Source: Neonectria sp. B-13 (lineage: Eukaryota; Ascomycota; Sordariomycetes; Hypocreales; Nectriaceae). Taken from it: DNA of 64,000 nt. Below the pieces are notes generated by a model, which was not told where the DNA came from, did not search any database, and saw only the letters and a program-made list of their open reading frames with translations. The stretch spans positions 5,335,296-5,399,295 of the forward strand of contig NOKP01000001.1 of the NCBI GenBank assembly GCA_002682825.1, written 5' to 3'. A program made the translations under genes and the position numbers. This document shows, piece after piece, positions 43,142 through 54,729 of this stretch (within the stretch, counting starts at the first letter, position 1; every line of letters starts with the position of its first letter).

Positions 43142-44219
43142 GACGAGTCGCAGTAATGAGGTTCGCTCGACGGGTTGGTGATGCCTGGGAGAGGCAGGGA
43201 CGGGAGTCGCAAAGCAAAGTGAGGAGCCCAGCGAGGCCGGAATGGTGGAGAGAGCGAGTGTATGTTGGTTAGGGGGGAGGGGCCGGAGTGGCGGAGAGGA
43301 GGTTTCTACACGAAATCAAGAGGAAATGGACATGTCCATTGCGTGGCAGCGGGGCAGCTCAGGATATGGGATAGCTGAGAGGATAGAGTCGCTGTCCCTT
43401 GAGTGCGTAAGGGATATGGTGCGGCTGAGGACGAGGGTGAAGGTGTCCTATCGTAGTATTCGCAGCTGTGAGAACCTGGATATTGAGGGGGGAAACCGTG
43501 GCCAGAGGTTAAGTGAATGGCCGCCCATGCTGGTGGGACGCGGTCCATCCAGTCGCGTCGCAGCACTTACGTATTTTGTAATTAGTAGTGTACACCCACT
43601 CACTGTACCTGCAGGACAGCAGGGTGCCCGTGCTCCAGAGCCCCTGATGCGCTAAAAGGGGCGGCAGGGACCAAGGTTGGTGGCGCTAGCTCCCCCGTGT
43701 TTAGCAACGGACTTACACGTGGTTGGTTCCTTGGTTTCTTCCATGGTTCCATTCACTCTGAATAGGTCGAGCATGAGCGTACACAGGCAAGGAGTTATAG
43801 TGACCGTGGACGAGGGTATCAACGCGCAATTTGTACCCGGGCCCCAAAGACCATCTTCAAACGAACTATTTACAGCGCCCCGGATTCCAACATCCATCTC
43901 TCTCTCTCGCTCTCTCCTTGCAGCGGGACTCGCTCTAACCATCCGGAGCAAGAACCTGCTCATATGTACAACCTTGATGGGCGCTGTGTCTTGGCTCGCA
44001 ACCATCCAACGTCATTCGCCAACGAAGTCCACATGTCACCACCACCACGATAAAGAATCTATCATTGAATCCACGGAATCGCCTCAAACCAAGTTTGGCC
44101 CCGAGATCCGGGATGCCAGACTTGCAACCAAGCCAATACAAACTCCAGGGGTATCAGTCCGAACCAAAAGCATAATAGTACGCCTGCTCCATCCGCACAA
44201 AGTCTCCATTCCATCGCCA
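43142..44219. other. Non-coding gap between MCD4 and CSM1
   Basis: About 1.1 kb with the MCD4 promoter and CSM1 3' UTR. No coding or RNA feature was recognised. Confidence 0.6.
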
Positions 44220-45760
44220 CTATTCATATTCTACCCGCTCTGTCAAGGCCTTGATCACTCGCGCATAAAACTTAGACGCTTGTGGCCGCGGGAATGTGAT
44301 CTCCTCGACTAGATAACTTGGGAGCATGTCCATCAACTCTCCATCGCGGTCGGGGTTTAGCTGAGGTCGGTAGGTAAACTCCACATCCTCGTAACTGTCC
44401 GCCTGCTCGGCATTTTCGACGGCGAGCTTGAAGTGAAGAGCTACGAATTTGCATGTTAGTGAGCTGCCAATACACACATCGCGCATGGAAAACTTACTGC
44501 CGTTTCGTCCAGTCTGAATGCAGTCGAAGACATCCTCCGTTTCATCTTGCCTGACGCTGCGTAGGATGAGACCCGTCAGATCTCCATACAAGTCCTCCTT
44601 GGCTAGCGCTGCTTGAGACGCTGCATGAGCGGCCTCGGCCTGGGCTGTGCGGCTTCCTATTGCGCCCGCCTTCAGCGCACTTCCAGGGACTCTAGCATTG
44701 GCTTCCCCAGAGCGGAAAGCGGCTAGCTTCGTCGAGACCGTCTTGGTCTCGGACTGAGCTTTAGAAAGGGAGCCGTTAAGCATTTCCACAGTGCTTTCAA
44801 GACTCTCCACCCTGGCCTCGCTGGCGGCAAGCTCCTTTCTTAACTGATCCACCTCTTTTGCTAGGGTAGTCTGCGCTGCGAGCTCTTGTTTGAGTTCGGC
44901 AATAAGCTTGTGCGCGGCTGCTGGAGGGTTAGCGGCGTCGAGCGTTTTGCCATGCATGGTGGATTCTTACCGGAAGTTCGCTCCTCAGCTTGTTTCCGAA
45001 GGCGGTCAAAATTGCGTTCAGCTTCCTTGACACCGACTTCTCTGAGATCTCGGTGACGCATCTCAAGGCTGTCGTACTTCTTCGTGAGGTCCCCTAACCG
45101 TCTTCGGAGCGAAACATCGCTTACATCATATCCAGCCACATCTTCCAGGGAACCCGTGTTTGTGTTCAGTTCAGTACCAAGTTGGTCTTGTGCTGAAGTA
45201 TCGATATCCATCGTCTCCTCGAGCTCCTCTTGCTGGGTTTCTGGTATCTCCTCGGCCGGCGTTGCGGCTTGGCGCAACCGTCGTCGGCCCACTGGCCTGG
45301 TCGCATTGGGTGAGACGCTTCCCGATGCCTGGTTGACGGAATTCCCTTTGATAGCGTTCCTAGTGCCATTGGGTCGGCCGCGAGTTTGTTTCGGCTGAGT
45401 AGATGGCACGGCGGCTTCTTCTTCCGCAATGTTTTCGAGGTTAACAGTATCGTCTCGAACCAGCTTATCTGTCTGGCGCGTAGGTCGCGACGTAGTGTTC
45501 TTGCCTGTCCGGGGCTCACTCAACTCTGTCTTCGTCGCTGTCGCAGCGGGCCGTCCCCTGGGTCGACCTGTCGGCCGCGGGGCCGTCTTTGTGATTTTAC
45601 TCGCACTCGGCGGACGACCGCGGGGCCTTTTGGCGACACTCATGAGCTGCCTTTGGTTCCGCGCGGCTTGGATCTCGGAGACGTCGAAGTCATCGAGGTC
45701 GGGTTCCGAGTCGGATCCTACAAGTCCTGCCAGAGGCGCTGTCGCTTTTGCGCGTGGCAT
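44220..45760 (-). CDS. CSM1: Csm1/Pcs1, monopolin complex subunit
   Basis: Three exons: 45760..44971, 44920..44498 and 44440..44220, giving 477 aa from MPRAKATAPLAGLVGSDSEPD. The N-terminal third is basic and disordered with three AT-hook-like GRP motifs: KRPRGRPPS (44-52), GRPRGRPAA (65-73) and TRGRPNGT (126-133). A coiled coil follows (SLRRRLGDLTKKYDSLEMRHRDL, then LIAELKQELAAQ and KEVDQLRKELAASEARVESLE). The C-terminal globular Csm1 domain includes LILRSVRQDETEDVFDCIQTG, NGTLHFKLAVEN and FTYRPQLNPDRDGELMDMLP. Csm1/Pcs1 clamps kinetochore microtubule sites and acts in rDNA silencing. The divergent neighbour MSP1 starts 585 bp away. Confidence 0.88.
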
Positions 45761-46345
45761 TTGCGTGTTCAGAGGAGCGGTGGGTGTCAGCGGCGATGAC
45801 GGCGCAATGGTGTCGGCAATGGCGATGCGATCGAGTAATTCGGAACGAGATAATCGTGCAATTTTCCCCCAGTGTTGATAAGTTGGCTAGGCGTATTTTG
45901 TGGTCGCAGGGATGGATGAAGGCGATGTGCGCGATGAGGGGAGCGAACGAGGGGGATAAGCTGCGCATGTTTTGTCTGGGCATGGTCGAAGTTTCAATGT
46001 AAACAAACTCCGGCGGCGCATTGGGCGGAGGAACCGGCCGATATGGCCCGTGCACGACACCTACGGCCCGCCAAAGTTCCCACGTTCCGCCTAGATGATT
46101 AGGGGCGAACGCATGAGGTGAGTGCCTTGATGAGATAAAAGCAACACGCATGTGCCAATCAATTGCCGCCGCAACGCGATCACGGCCCATCGGCTGACCC
46201 CAGCACATCATAGTTTACCCGTGCTTGCATCCTGCATCTGTGTATTTTGCATTTGTTGCATCCTCCTCGCCTCTTCAACCTCACCCACGCACTCTCCGAC
46301 TTGCCGTCTTCCTTCTCCTTCTTCCCCTCGGCAAGGTGCCACCTC
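45761..46345. promoter_or_regulatory. Bidirectional promoter region between CSM1 and MSP1
   Basis: The start codons of the two divergent genes are 585 bp apart, so their promoters must share this interval. A CT-rich tract (46.26-46.33 kb) precedes MSP1. Confidence 0.6.
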
Positions 46346-47813
46346 ATGACCGACAAGCCAACTCCGTGGCTGCGCTGGGTCCTCGGCATGGGGGAGCGAC
46401 GCAAGCTTGGCGATGTCGCCATGGACCTCCTGCTTTTCGCTGGCATGGTGAGCAAGACTGTTTGTCCGCTGACGGAATCGACATGCTGATGTTACTTGGC
46501 CAGATGACCGCCGGTCTCTACGTCGCGCGAACCTTTCTTAACCCAATCCTCAGCAACCTGGCAGATCCAGACAAGGAGAAGCACGAACAGGCGAGACGCC
46601 AGGCCAAGGCACACCTTGAGCGCCTGAACCAACACCGACAAGCCGAAGATGACTGGGACGATGACGACAGCAGCTCAAGGAGGGGCCCCCGAGTGGAGGA
46701 GCTGGTTCTCAACGAATACGAAAACCTGGTGGCTTTGGAAATGGTTCCTCCCCAGGATATATCCGTCGGATTTGATGGTAAGTTGCGTCGATGTCAAAGC
46801 GGCTTCCCAAGGCCAGCGATATCACTTCGGGGAATTCGCCACTGACTGACATGTCTGCGTCTACAAAGATATTGGTGGACTGGACACCATCATCGAGGAA
46901 CTCAAGGAGTCCGTCATCTACCCTCTCACGATGCCACACCTCTACTCGCACGCGGCGCCCCTGCTCTCAGCACCTTCCGGAGTGCTGCTATATGGACCCC
47001 CTGGATGTGGCAAGACGATGCTGGCCAAAGCCGTCGCGCACGAGAGTGGTGCTTCCTTCATCAACCTACACATTTCAACCTTGACGGAGAAGTGGTATGG
47101 CGATTCCAACAAGATAGTCCGGGCCGTCTTTTCCCTGGCCCGCAAGATGCAGCCCGCTATCATCTTCATTGACGAGATCGACGCCGTTCTTGGGACCCGA
47201 AGGAGTGGCGAGCACGAGGCCAGCGGAATGGTCAAGGCTGAGTAGGTGTTCACATGCTGGATGACCGTGTGTACGAGAGCTAACCATGGGCAGGTTCATG
47301 ACCTTGTGGGACGGATTGACGTCGTCGAATTCATCCGGCTTGCCTGCACGCATCATGGTTCTGGGAGCCACGAACCGTATTCATGACATTGACGAGGCCA
47401 TCCTCCGCCGCTTGCCCAAGAAGTTCCCCGTACCATTGCCGGGCAAGGAGCAACGCCGCCGGATATTGCAGCTCATCCTACAGGACACCAAGACGGACCC
47501 CAAGTACTTTGACATGGAATATGTGTCCAAGATCACCGCGGGCCTCTCCGGTAGCGACATTAAAGAAGCATGCAGAGACGCAGCCATGGTCCCAGTCCGA
47601 GAATACATGAGACAGCACCGACAGAGTGGTCAATCAATGTCAGCGGTGGATCCTACTCAATTCCGTGGTATCAGGAGCGACGATTTCCTAGGACGGGAGG
47701 GTGGACAGATCAAGGCGATTGCGACAGCGGCGAAGGCATCGTCCAGGCGATCAGGCGGCGAGACCACCGAGTATGAGGACGTGGATGAGCTGGTGGCGGA
47801 GGAGCAGGATTAG
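46346..47813 (+). CDS. MSP1: Msp1/ATAD1 membrane AAA-ATPase
   Basis: Four exons: 46346..46447, 46504..46777, 46869..47241 and 47294..47813, giving 422 aa from [14 protein letters not shown]. An N-terminal hydrophobic anchor spans the first junction ([23 protein letters not shown]). A charged linker follows, then [29 protein letters not shown], the Msp1 lead-in. The AAA core has Walker A GPPGCGKT (Lys174), pore loop EKWYGDSNK, Walker B IIFIDEID (Glu228), [17 protein letters not shown] and the sensor-2 segment [13 protein letters not shown]. Msp1 sits in the outer mitochondrial and peroxisomal membranes and extracts mislocalised tail-anchored proteins. Ends in an acidic tail. All ATPase residues are intact. 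Confidence 0.94.
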
Positions 47814-48769
47814 GAGCCAGCAGGCGATTTGATGAATAGAGAAAGAAATCCCCGTCATGGCATCACCGGTTCCGCGGCCCAATCGGCAAGCCCATGATGT
47901 CGTCTTTCAGGGGCTTTCCCAGGACCCTTCCGGTGGGAGCTGGGCTATACCGTATGAAGTGCGCGCAGCACTGTCTCGACCATCTCCTCGTCTGCACGGG
48001 ATCTCCGGTTTAGCCTGGGGTGGCTGACTAGAACTATCGCAACCTTTTGCTTTACACAGTACGAAGTATGGCTTGGGGACGGCATTGAGCAGAATGACCT
48101 TGTTATTGTACGGGATCACGTCATTTGACGTACCCCACCGAGTTTTCTAGGGCTATGATAGTGGTGTACCCGGCTCCAGAGGCATAGCCAAGTGAATCTA
48201 CCAGGTACCCCAGCATCACCCCTCGTTCTCCGTTCATCGGGCGGGTGACCCAACTGAAAGGCGGTGGGCGGCGCGGGACGGTTGGCGGCGCACTCCCCGG
48301 TAAGTGGTGCTGCAACCGCCCTGCGAGGCCCTGCAATTGCGCTGCAGCCCACTGCAAGGGCAGCGTCTAGAGCCACTGAACGACGCCTGGATGAAAATCC
48401 TCCATTCCCCAGACCGCCGATGAGCGGGCGTGACTCCCGACTCCCGGCTCCCGTCCCATCGTCCACCCCCCCCGGACTCTGACTCGCTCGCCTTTCCATG
48501 GCAGCCACCACCTTTCCTTTCTTCCTCACGCATCTTCATCTCTACATTCAACATTTCTCGGACTTTTGGGCTTCGGGCTCTGCGGCTTCATCTTGCCTCT
48601 ATTCCCTCTTTCTCTCCTCCTCTTCCCCTCATTCCTCTCTTCGTCCCATTCCACCACTACTAGTCTCTAATCACCGCGGGGCTCCTTCTCAGCCCTTCAT
48701 AGCTTGCGACAACCTATTTCCAACCACACTTCCTCCTACACATTCCTCCATTGCCACTTATCTTCAACC
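47814..48769. other. Intergenic region upstream of cystathionine beta-lyase
   Basis: About 1 kb with the MSP1 3' UTR and the promoter of the lyase gene. A TGACTC core (partial Gcn4-type site) is at about 48431. No separate gene was recognised. Confidence 0.55.
48500..48769 (+). promoter_or_regulatory. CT-rich leader of the cystathionine beta-lyase gene
   Basis: About 270 bp of pyrimidine-rich plus strand (TTTCCTTTCTTCCTC, TCTTCCCCTCATTCCTCTC) ends at the ATG. Such tracts mark transcription starts of well-expressed filamentous fungal genes. Confidence 0.5.
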
Positions 48770-50165
48770 ATGGCAGCCCCGAACCCCAATGAACCGACCG
48801 AAAAGTCCAGCAACCCTCTGAAGCGGTTCGACCTCGATGGACACGACCTGCCACCTTCTCCCGCGCCCTCTAGCCCCCGCAATGGCCGCCTGAGATATGC
48901 TCTGGCCACCGAGCTGGTCTACACCGAGAGCAAAGATCAATATGGCTCCTCCAGCATTCCCATCTACCAGTCTGCCACCTTCAAGCAGTCTTCGGCCAGC
49001 GGCGGTCAGCAGGAGTACGACTACACTCGATCTGGCAATCCCACCCGCACCCACCTCGAGCGCCATGTGGCCAAGATCATGAACGCCTCACGCGCTCTGG
49101 CCGTCAGCTCCGGCATGGGCGCCCTCGACGTCATCACACGCCTTCTACGGCCCGGCGACGAGGTCATCACCGGCGACGACCTCTACGGAGGCAGCCATCG
49201 TCTCCTCACATACCTTGCCGCTAACCAGGATATTGTTGTCCACCACGTTGACACCACCGCCGTTGAGACCGTGCAGGCGCGCGTCTCGGAAAAGACAGCC
49301 ATGGTGCTACTCGAGACTCCTACGAACCCCTTGATCAAGATTGTCGACATCCCCTCCATCGCACGTCTTGTCCACGAGGCCAACCCCAAGGCTCTCGTTG
49401 TTGTTGACAACACCATGCTTTCGCCCATGCTCGCCAACCCTCTGGATATGGGTGCCGATATTGTTTATGAGTCCGGCACCAAGTACCTCTCCGGTCACCA
49501 CGACATCATGGCCGGCGTCATGGCCTGCAACGATGCCTCAGTTGGAGACAGGCTCTTCTTCGTCATCAACTCTACGGGATGTGGCCTCTCACCCAACGAC
49601 TCGTTCCTCCTCATGAGGGGCATCAAAACGCTTGCGATCCGCATGGAAAAGCAACAGGCCAGTGCACAGGCCATTGCCGAGTTCCTAGAGTCAAAGGGCT
49701 TCCGGGTCCGATTCCCTGGTCTCAAATCCCACCCCCAGTATGATCTGCACTGGTCTATGGCTCGTGGCGCCGGCGCGGTCCTTTCATTCGAAACCGGCGA
49801 TCCTACCGTCTCGGAGCGCATCGTGGAAGCTGCCCGGCTTTGGGCAATTAGCGTCAGCTTCGGATGCGTCAACAGCTTGATTAGCATGCCATGCCAGATG
49901 AGCCACGCCAGCATTGATGCCAAAACACGACGGGAGCGAAACATGCCCGAGGACATTATTCGCCTGTGCGTTGGAATCGAAGACGTCAATGATCTTATTG
50001 AGGATCTCTCGCGCGCAGTAAGTTCTCCCCTTTCTCGTCCAGCGATATAGCTACTAACTAGGGCTTCAGCTTGTCCAAGCCGGTGCCGTGACTGTGACTC
50101 TAGATGGCTTCCACGCCGCGGGAGCAGCCAAGGAGCTGGGAGAAACCCCCCTCACTGTCGGTTAA
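48770..50165 (+). CDS. STR3: Cystathionine beta-lyase (methionine biosynthesis)
   Basis: Two exons: 48770..50017 and 50070..50165, giving 447 aa from MAAPNPNEPTEKSS. The frame opens 22 codons earlier (48704), but the ATG at 48770 follows CAACC and fits the family. Cys/Met-metabolism PLP-enzyme landmarks are DYTRSGNPTR (Tyr85, Arg87), SSGMGALD, VVVDNTMLSPML (Asp213) and the PLP lysine in SGTKYLSGHHD (Lys238). The C-terminal domain has GCGLSPNDSFLLMRGIKTL and SFGCVNSLISMP, ending LVQAGAVTVTLDGFH. The lyase converts cystathionine to homocysteine, pyruvate and ammonia. The FETGDPTVSERIV and GVNSLISMP-type pattern favours beta- over gamma-lyase, but the families are close. Confidence 0.9.
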
Positions 50166-52101
50166 GCAGTGGGTGGCTAGTATTCTAGCTATGGGACTTT
50201 GAATTTTTGATCGGGATCCATTGGGCTTTGGGTCAACGTTATATCTTCTACACAACCCGTGCGCAGCTGTTTTGCCGCAAGTCGGTTGCTCTACCGGACC
50301 ACGCAATTTTCATGCCGTGAAAGAAAGACATGGTGACGGGAAGAAAAGTCCGGGAAATCGCATAGTTGGCGATACCCAAAAACTGTAACATCATCCGCAC
50401 CTGGCGTTGGCAACTTTATGGAGTTAGATTCTTCGGGGTGACCTGCGATACGTTGGAGACAGACCCTAATACATGAAAACAAAACATGGGAGGGCATACA
50501 GCATATTACTGTGTTGATGGAGAAGTTCATTGATGGGTAAGTGTTGTCGTCTCGTCTCGTTAACCCATGCGATGAGCATCGGGGCATGAGCTCCTTGCTC
50601 TGGCTTGGGGGGGGGTTGTTCTATCCAGGGACAATGCTCCAGGCGGTGGAGAGTTTCTGTTCGAGGTTGATGAGTGCCAGGATGGGAAATATCTGGACAT
50701 TCCTGACCGTACCTGTTCATCCCGGAGCCACTGGTTTTGACTACGTGAGGCATCGTGTCTTTCTCACTTGAGGAGTATCAAAAGATGTTGTCTTTGCGTT
50801 GAAAAGATATCAAAAGGCATTCGTGCCCGATTATACTGGCTCTGTTTCTAGCTCTTGACGCTCAGCATGACCCAGTTCCCGGACACACACAAATACACAC
50901 GACATATATATACGCATAGATACATGAATCTATGTATACATTTCTATAACCCTTTTTGAAACCAGTTTCCTTGTTCATGTTTGCGCTACGTCTCCCGGGC
51001 ATCTTGGCTATTGCGGCTGCCTCTAACTTGACCGTCACGAGCCCCCTTGCCTACCAGAACATTTTGGTTGGTCAGACCTAGGCGAGCTCGCAAGGTGGAT
51101 GCGTGAAGCTTGACCGCGAGACAAGAATCTGGGGTGTGACGGCATCCGGCGCGGGGAGTCGGTCCTTAATCAGATCCGAGAATCAACGTTGCGGCAAGCG
51201 CGGCTCTGCCGGTGTGATGTGCCTGCTTCAGACTTCGGCAGCCTCGATCTGGGCATAGGTTGAGTGCTGTACGTGTCCGGTGAGCGACTGGAGTTGTGCG
51301 GTGAGAGAGGAAGGACCGGGGTGAGAAGGGACAACAAGAGAGACAACAAGAGAGACAACAAGGGGAGCGACAACAAGGTGAGGCTCTCGTCGTCTCTCCA
51401 AGACCTGTTCGTCTTCGATGGTCCTCGGGTTTTACCTCTGCATGTCCGCCCACGTTTTCCATCAGGAAATTACCGTATCTCTCACCCAGAAGATGTATTT
51501 CCTCTCTTCTCAATCACTGCCTCTGCGGCATGTTCGCCCGAGACGCTGAATGGTCTGGAATTTACAGCTACCGCACCGTTCCACGTGCTTGTCGTGTTGG
51601 TAGATGGACGAACCCCCAGTCTACCTCATCGGCAATCTAAGCGACAAACATCCGCGTACCGGATCAGATGCCCTCGGTCCAAGGCGGCCATCTACATTAC
51701 CGTCGAGCAGCACAGCATCTGCAGCGGACTTCGACCCTTATTCGTGTTCTAGTGTCCCTCGCCTCCAATACCGACAGCCCGAGTCCCTGCGGTTTCGAGA
51801 GTTGCCAAGGATGTTTGCTCCCTGATCTACAGCTTGCCACCCGGGCGCCAGTAACTGAGACTTGCGCCGGGGATGCAGTCAACGCTTTCCCGGTGTGGCG
51901 GACATGACGATGGACAATATCTGCTCCGCGCTTGGTCATATGGGTCGCTGTCACTCCCGAGTTGCAACTTGAAATAGTAACTTGATTGGATTGATTAGAA
52001 ATACATGGGAACATGTACCAAGCAGACAGGGAAATGCGGCTACCTAGTTGTGCAAGACAGACGCTGAGCCACCCAACTCCTACCATAAGCAGGCATAATA
52101 T
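50166..52101. other. Non-coding gap (1.9 kb) between convergent lyase and SERINC genes
   Basis: The genes converge here, yet 1.9 kb separates the stop codons. It contains a GACAACAAGAGA minisatellite at 51.33 kb and ORFs of at most about 160 codons without recognisable domains. Confidence 0.5.
51330..51377. repeat. Tandem 12-bp repeat (GACAACAAGAGA), four copies
   Basis: Two exact units followed by two variant ones (GACAACAAGGGGAGC and GACAACAAGG). Confidence 0.8.
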
Positions 52102-53674
52102 CTAAAAGTCGAAGCGCTCGGGCAAGACAACGGGTGCCACCAGCGTCCAGGTGTACATTCCGTAGCAGATCCACGAGCTGGCAATCTTAACATAGCTTGC
52201 CGCGTAAGTGCGGCCGACGGTGGCGAAGTCGCCCCCCTTGGTGGCCTCGTTGAAGTTCATCGTCAGCAGAGTAGCCACCCACGCCGTGGCCAAGAAGAAG
52301 ATGATGTGGAACACGCTGTAGTTATACTGAGTCTGAGATCGCTCGTCGTCGTGGGAGGAATGCTCGCCAGCATCGCTGTCCTCGTCGTCCGAGAGCAGCG
52401 CATCGGCGGGGAGACTGCCTTCTTCGACAGCACGGCGAAGTGCCTCGGCGCGCATCTCACGACGGGCGACGGGCTGCTGCGTCACGAGATCATGCTCGTC
52501 TTCCTCCGGGAGGCGAATGCCATTGGAGTTGCCGAGGCCAAGGCTCTGAGTTGCAGCGCGGGTTGTCGTGTAGGCCACAGTGAGCATGGTGACGATGGCA
52601 CCAATGACAACGGACGTGGTGCGGGTGCCCTGCGCGCGAACCAGGGGGTTGCATTGTTTGTCGTCAGGCTCCATGGACACGGCAGACATGGTGAGGTAGG
52701 TGCAGTAGACTGCCACCATGGCCGCCTGGGCAAGTCCGGCCTTGGGGTTGTATTCCTGGATGGTAGGGTTGACAGATATGGCGGAAACTCCAAGCCAGAA
52801 GATGAGGTTGATGGTAATGGCGGCCTGGTTCAACGAGCAGCTACCCCTGGCGAAGAATAGGTACTGAATCACGGTCATGGCGATGGACCCCAAGTACATG
52901 CTCAGAGTGGATCCAATGAGGACGATCCTCCAAACCCTGGAGTCGGTGTCTTCGATCTGCGCCAGACAGTATTCCGCCCAGTTGTGGGCCAAGTCGACCA
53001 GCAGGATGAGTCCCAGCATCAAGAACAACATAGCTCCAGCAAAAGCGATGTAGTTGCCCCAAAAGAGGAAGAACGAATCAGGGATGAGGAAAGACAAGAC
53101 GATCAGGGCAAGCCATGCGATGATCTTGGGGCCCCAATAACCGTTTTGAATGGCAGCGCGGGGGTGCTTGGAGGAGGAGACACCAAAGAGTAGGCCGGCA
53201 AGGATGATGTGGAAGAGACCGAGGGCGAAGTTGATTCGATGAACGGCAACCCAGCCGTGGCAACTGCCCGTGGGGCAACTGATCTTGACGTAGTCGAGCA
53301 TGAGATGTTGCAGCTTGTCAATAGCCCAGGGCGTCAACATTATCCATGCGATGATCGAATTGACGAGGAGGAGGAGGGCGTATCCGATACGGGTTGCGAC
53401 ACTATTGAGACACGGTCAGCGGGGAGGGGACAACGGCGTAGAAGGTCATCGCCATGTTCATCCTGTCGTACCTGTTGCCGCATTTTCCGCAAGCGCTGCA
53501 AACCATAGAACAAGTCGCAGCGCCACAGCAACTGCCTACACAGCCCAGGATCTATCGGAGGCATTTGCACGTCAGTCCGAGCCGTGAACTCGATGGCAAT
53601 GTAGGGGGATAGGGAGCGCATACGGTACCCACGCTGGGAACCGCCAGCAGCGGCAGCGACAAGAGCGCACCCAT
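52102..53674 (-). CDS. TMS1: SERINC/Tms1-family multispanning membrane protein
   Basis: Three exons: 53674..53624, 53551..53472 and 53401..52102, giving 476 aa. The first two exons encode MGALLSLPLLAVPSVGT and ILGCVGSCCGAATCSMVCSAC, the cysteine-rich N-terminus that identifies the family. About ten transmembrane segments follow, including RIGYALLLLVNSIIAWIML, VHRINFALGLFHIILAGLLF, FFLFWGNYIAFAGAMLFLML and YSVFHIIFFLATAWVATLL. Other landmarks are CHGWVAVHR and the acidic loop LLSDDEDSDAGEHSSHDDE; it ends SYVKIASSWICYGMYTWTLV. Fungal Tms1/SERINC proteins reside in vacuole or plasma membranes; mammalian ones act on phospholipid asymmetry. The molecular activity in fungi is unclear. Confidence 0.93.
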
Positions 53675-53682
53675 AGCGATGG

Positions 53683-53738
53683 AGACGACGACGACGACGA
53701 CGACGGCGCAGGCTCAGGCTCAGGCTCAGGCGCAAGCG
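53683..53738. repeat. (GAC)n and (GCTCAG)n simple repeats in the SERINC leader
   Basis: A GAC run at about 53686-53703 is followed by three GCTCAG units and GC-AAG variants, just upstream of the SERINC start codon. Confidence 0.75.
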
Positions 53739-54159
53739 CAGTGAGGCAACAACGGCCGGGTCGAGTTGCGATTGCCTCTTCGTGTGGATGGCAGATGAAG
53801 GGAGTTGTCGAGAAGGTGAGTCTTCGTAAGCGGGTGCTTCGTAGGTAGGCGAGGAGGCGGGCGACCTGGCGATGTTTGCCTGAGTGGAGTCGAGAGATGG
53901 AGGAGACGGATGGGATGATGAGGCTGGTGTTGGGCGGCCGGAGACGGAACTTGGCCATGGTCCGCCGTCCACGTGAGATTACGTAGTCCTAGCGGGACAG
54001 GCCTTTGCTAACTTTTTCCCTTACGTAACTTCCATGTGGCTTTCGTGGTGTGGCTGAGAATGATACTCCCGAAGATCAGAAAAGCGGAGAACCCCGAGCG
54101 GAGAACCGTGGGTACAGTGCAGTCACAGAGTCAAAGTGCAGACGCGGCAGTGGCAGGAG

Positions 54160-54170
54160 CTGACTCAGCC
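54160..54170. promoter_or_regulatory. GCTGACTCAGC palindrome in the SERINC/Mch1-like promoter
   Basis: The second exact copy of the 11-mer found upstream of VMA9; the core TGACTCA is a bZIP site. Confidence 0.3.
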
Positions 54171-54310
54171 ATCCATTCTCTCTGTGAGAAGCAGCTGAGG
54201 AGCAAGCGCGAACCAGCGGGCCGGCAGTAATCACAAGGCCCGCCCGCGGGACCTGCCCGGGCTCGACGGCCTGGGTTCCGCTCTCGGCGGTGGGACATAC
54301 TGGCCCGGCC

Positions 54311-54357
54311 ACTGGACACAGGACACTGGACACTGGACACTGGACACTGGACAGTGG
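54311..54357. repeat. Tandem 7-bp repeat (GGACACT)n
   Basis: Five to six GGACACT/GGACACA units upstream of the Mch1-like gene. Confidence 0.85.
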
Positions 54358-54729
54358 CACGCGCGTGCATACACGTATTAGGGCGTCTCAGCGTCACCAA
54401 AGGTACTTATTTAGCTGGCCCCCCCTTGTGAGGGAACTCCACCACGGGCCTGATAACGACATACTTTCGTACATGTAGTTGCTGCGTTATCCCTCCGGGA
54501 GTCTCCAGGTCCCGTTCCCGACTCCAACTTCTATCTCTACAATCATCCATTTGCGACTCTGACTCTCGTCCTTCCACTAGCCATTCGTTTCCCTTTCTGT
54601 TTCTCCTTCTCCATCCCATTATTGCTTTCTTTCAATCTTGCTCCTACTCCGCATCCTTACCTATCCCGATGGTCCACGTGGTCGTCGACTCCTAGCGACT
54701 CCCAGTCTCACCCAAACCTCAGCATCAGC

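Larger units (their letters stand above)
53675..54729. other. Shared divergent promoter region of the SERINC and Mch1-like genes
   Basis: About 1.05 kb with both promoters. It holds GAC and GCTCAG simple repeats beside the SERINC start, a GCTGACTCAGC palindrome at 54160-54170, a GGACACT tandem repeat at 54.3 kb and a CT-rich leader before the Mch1-like start. Confidence 0.6.
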
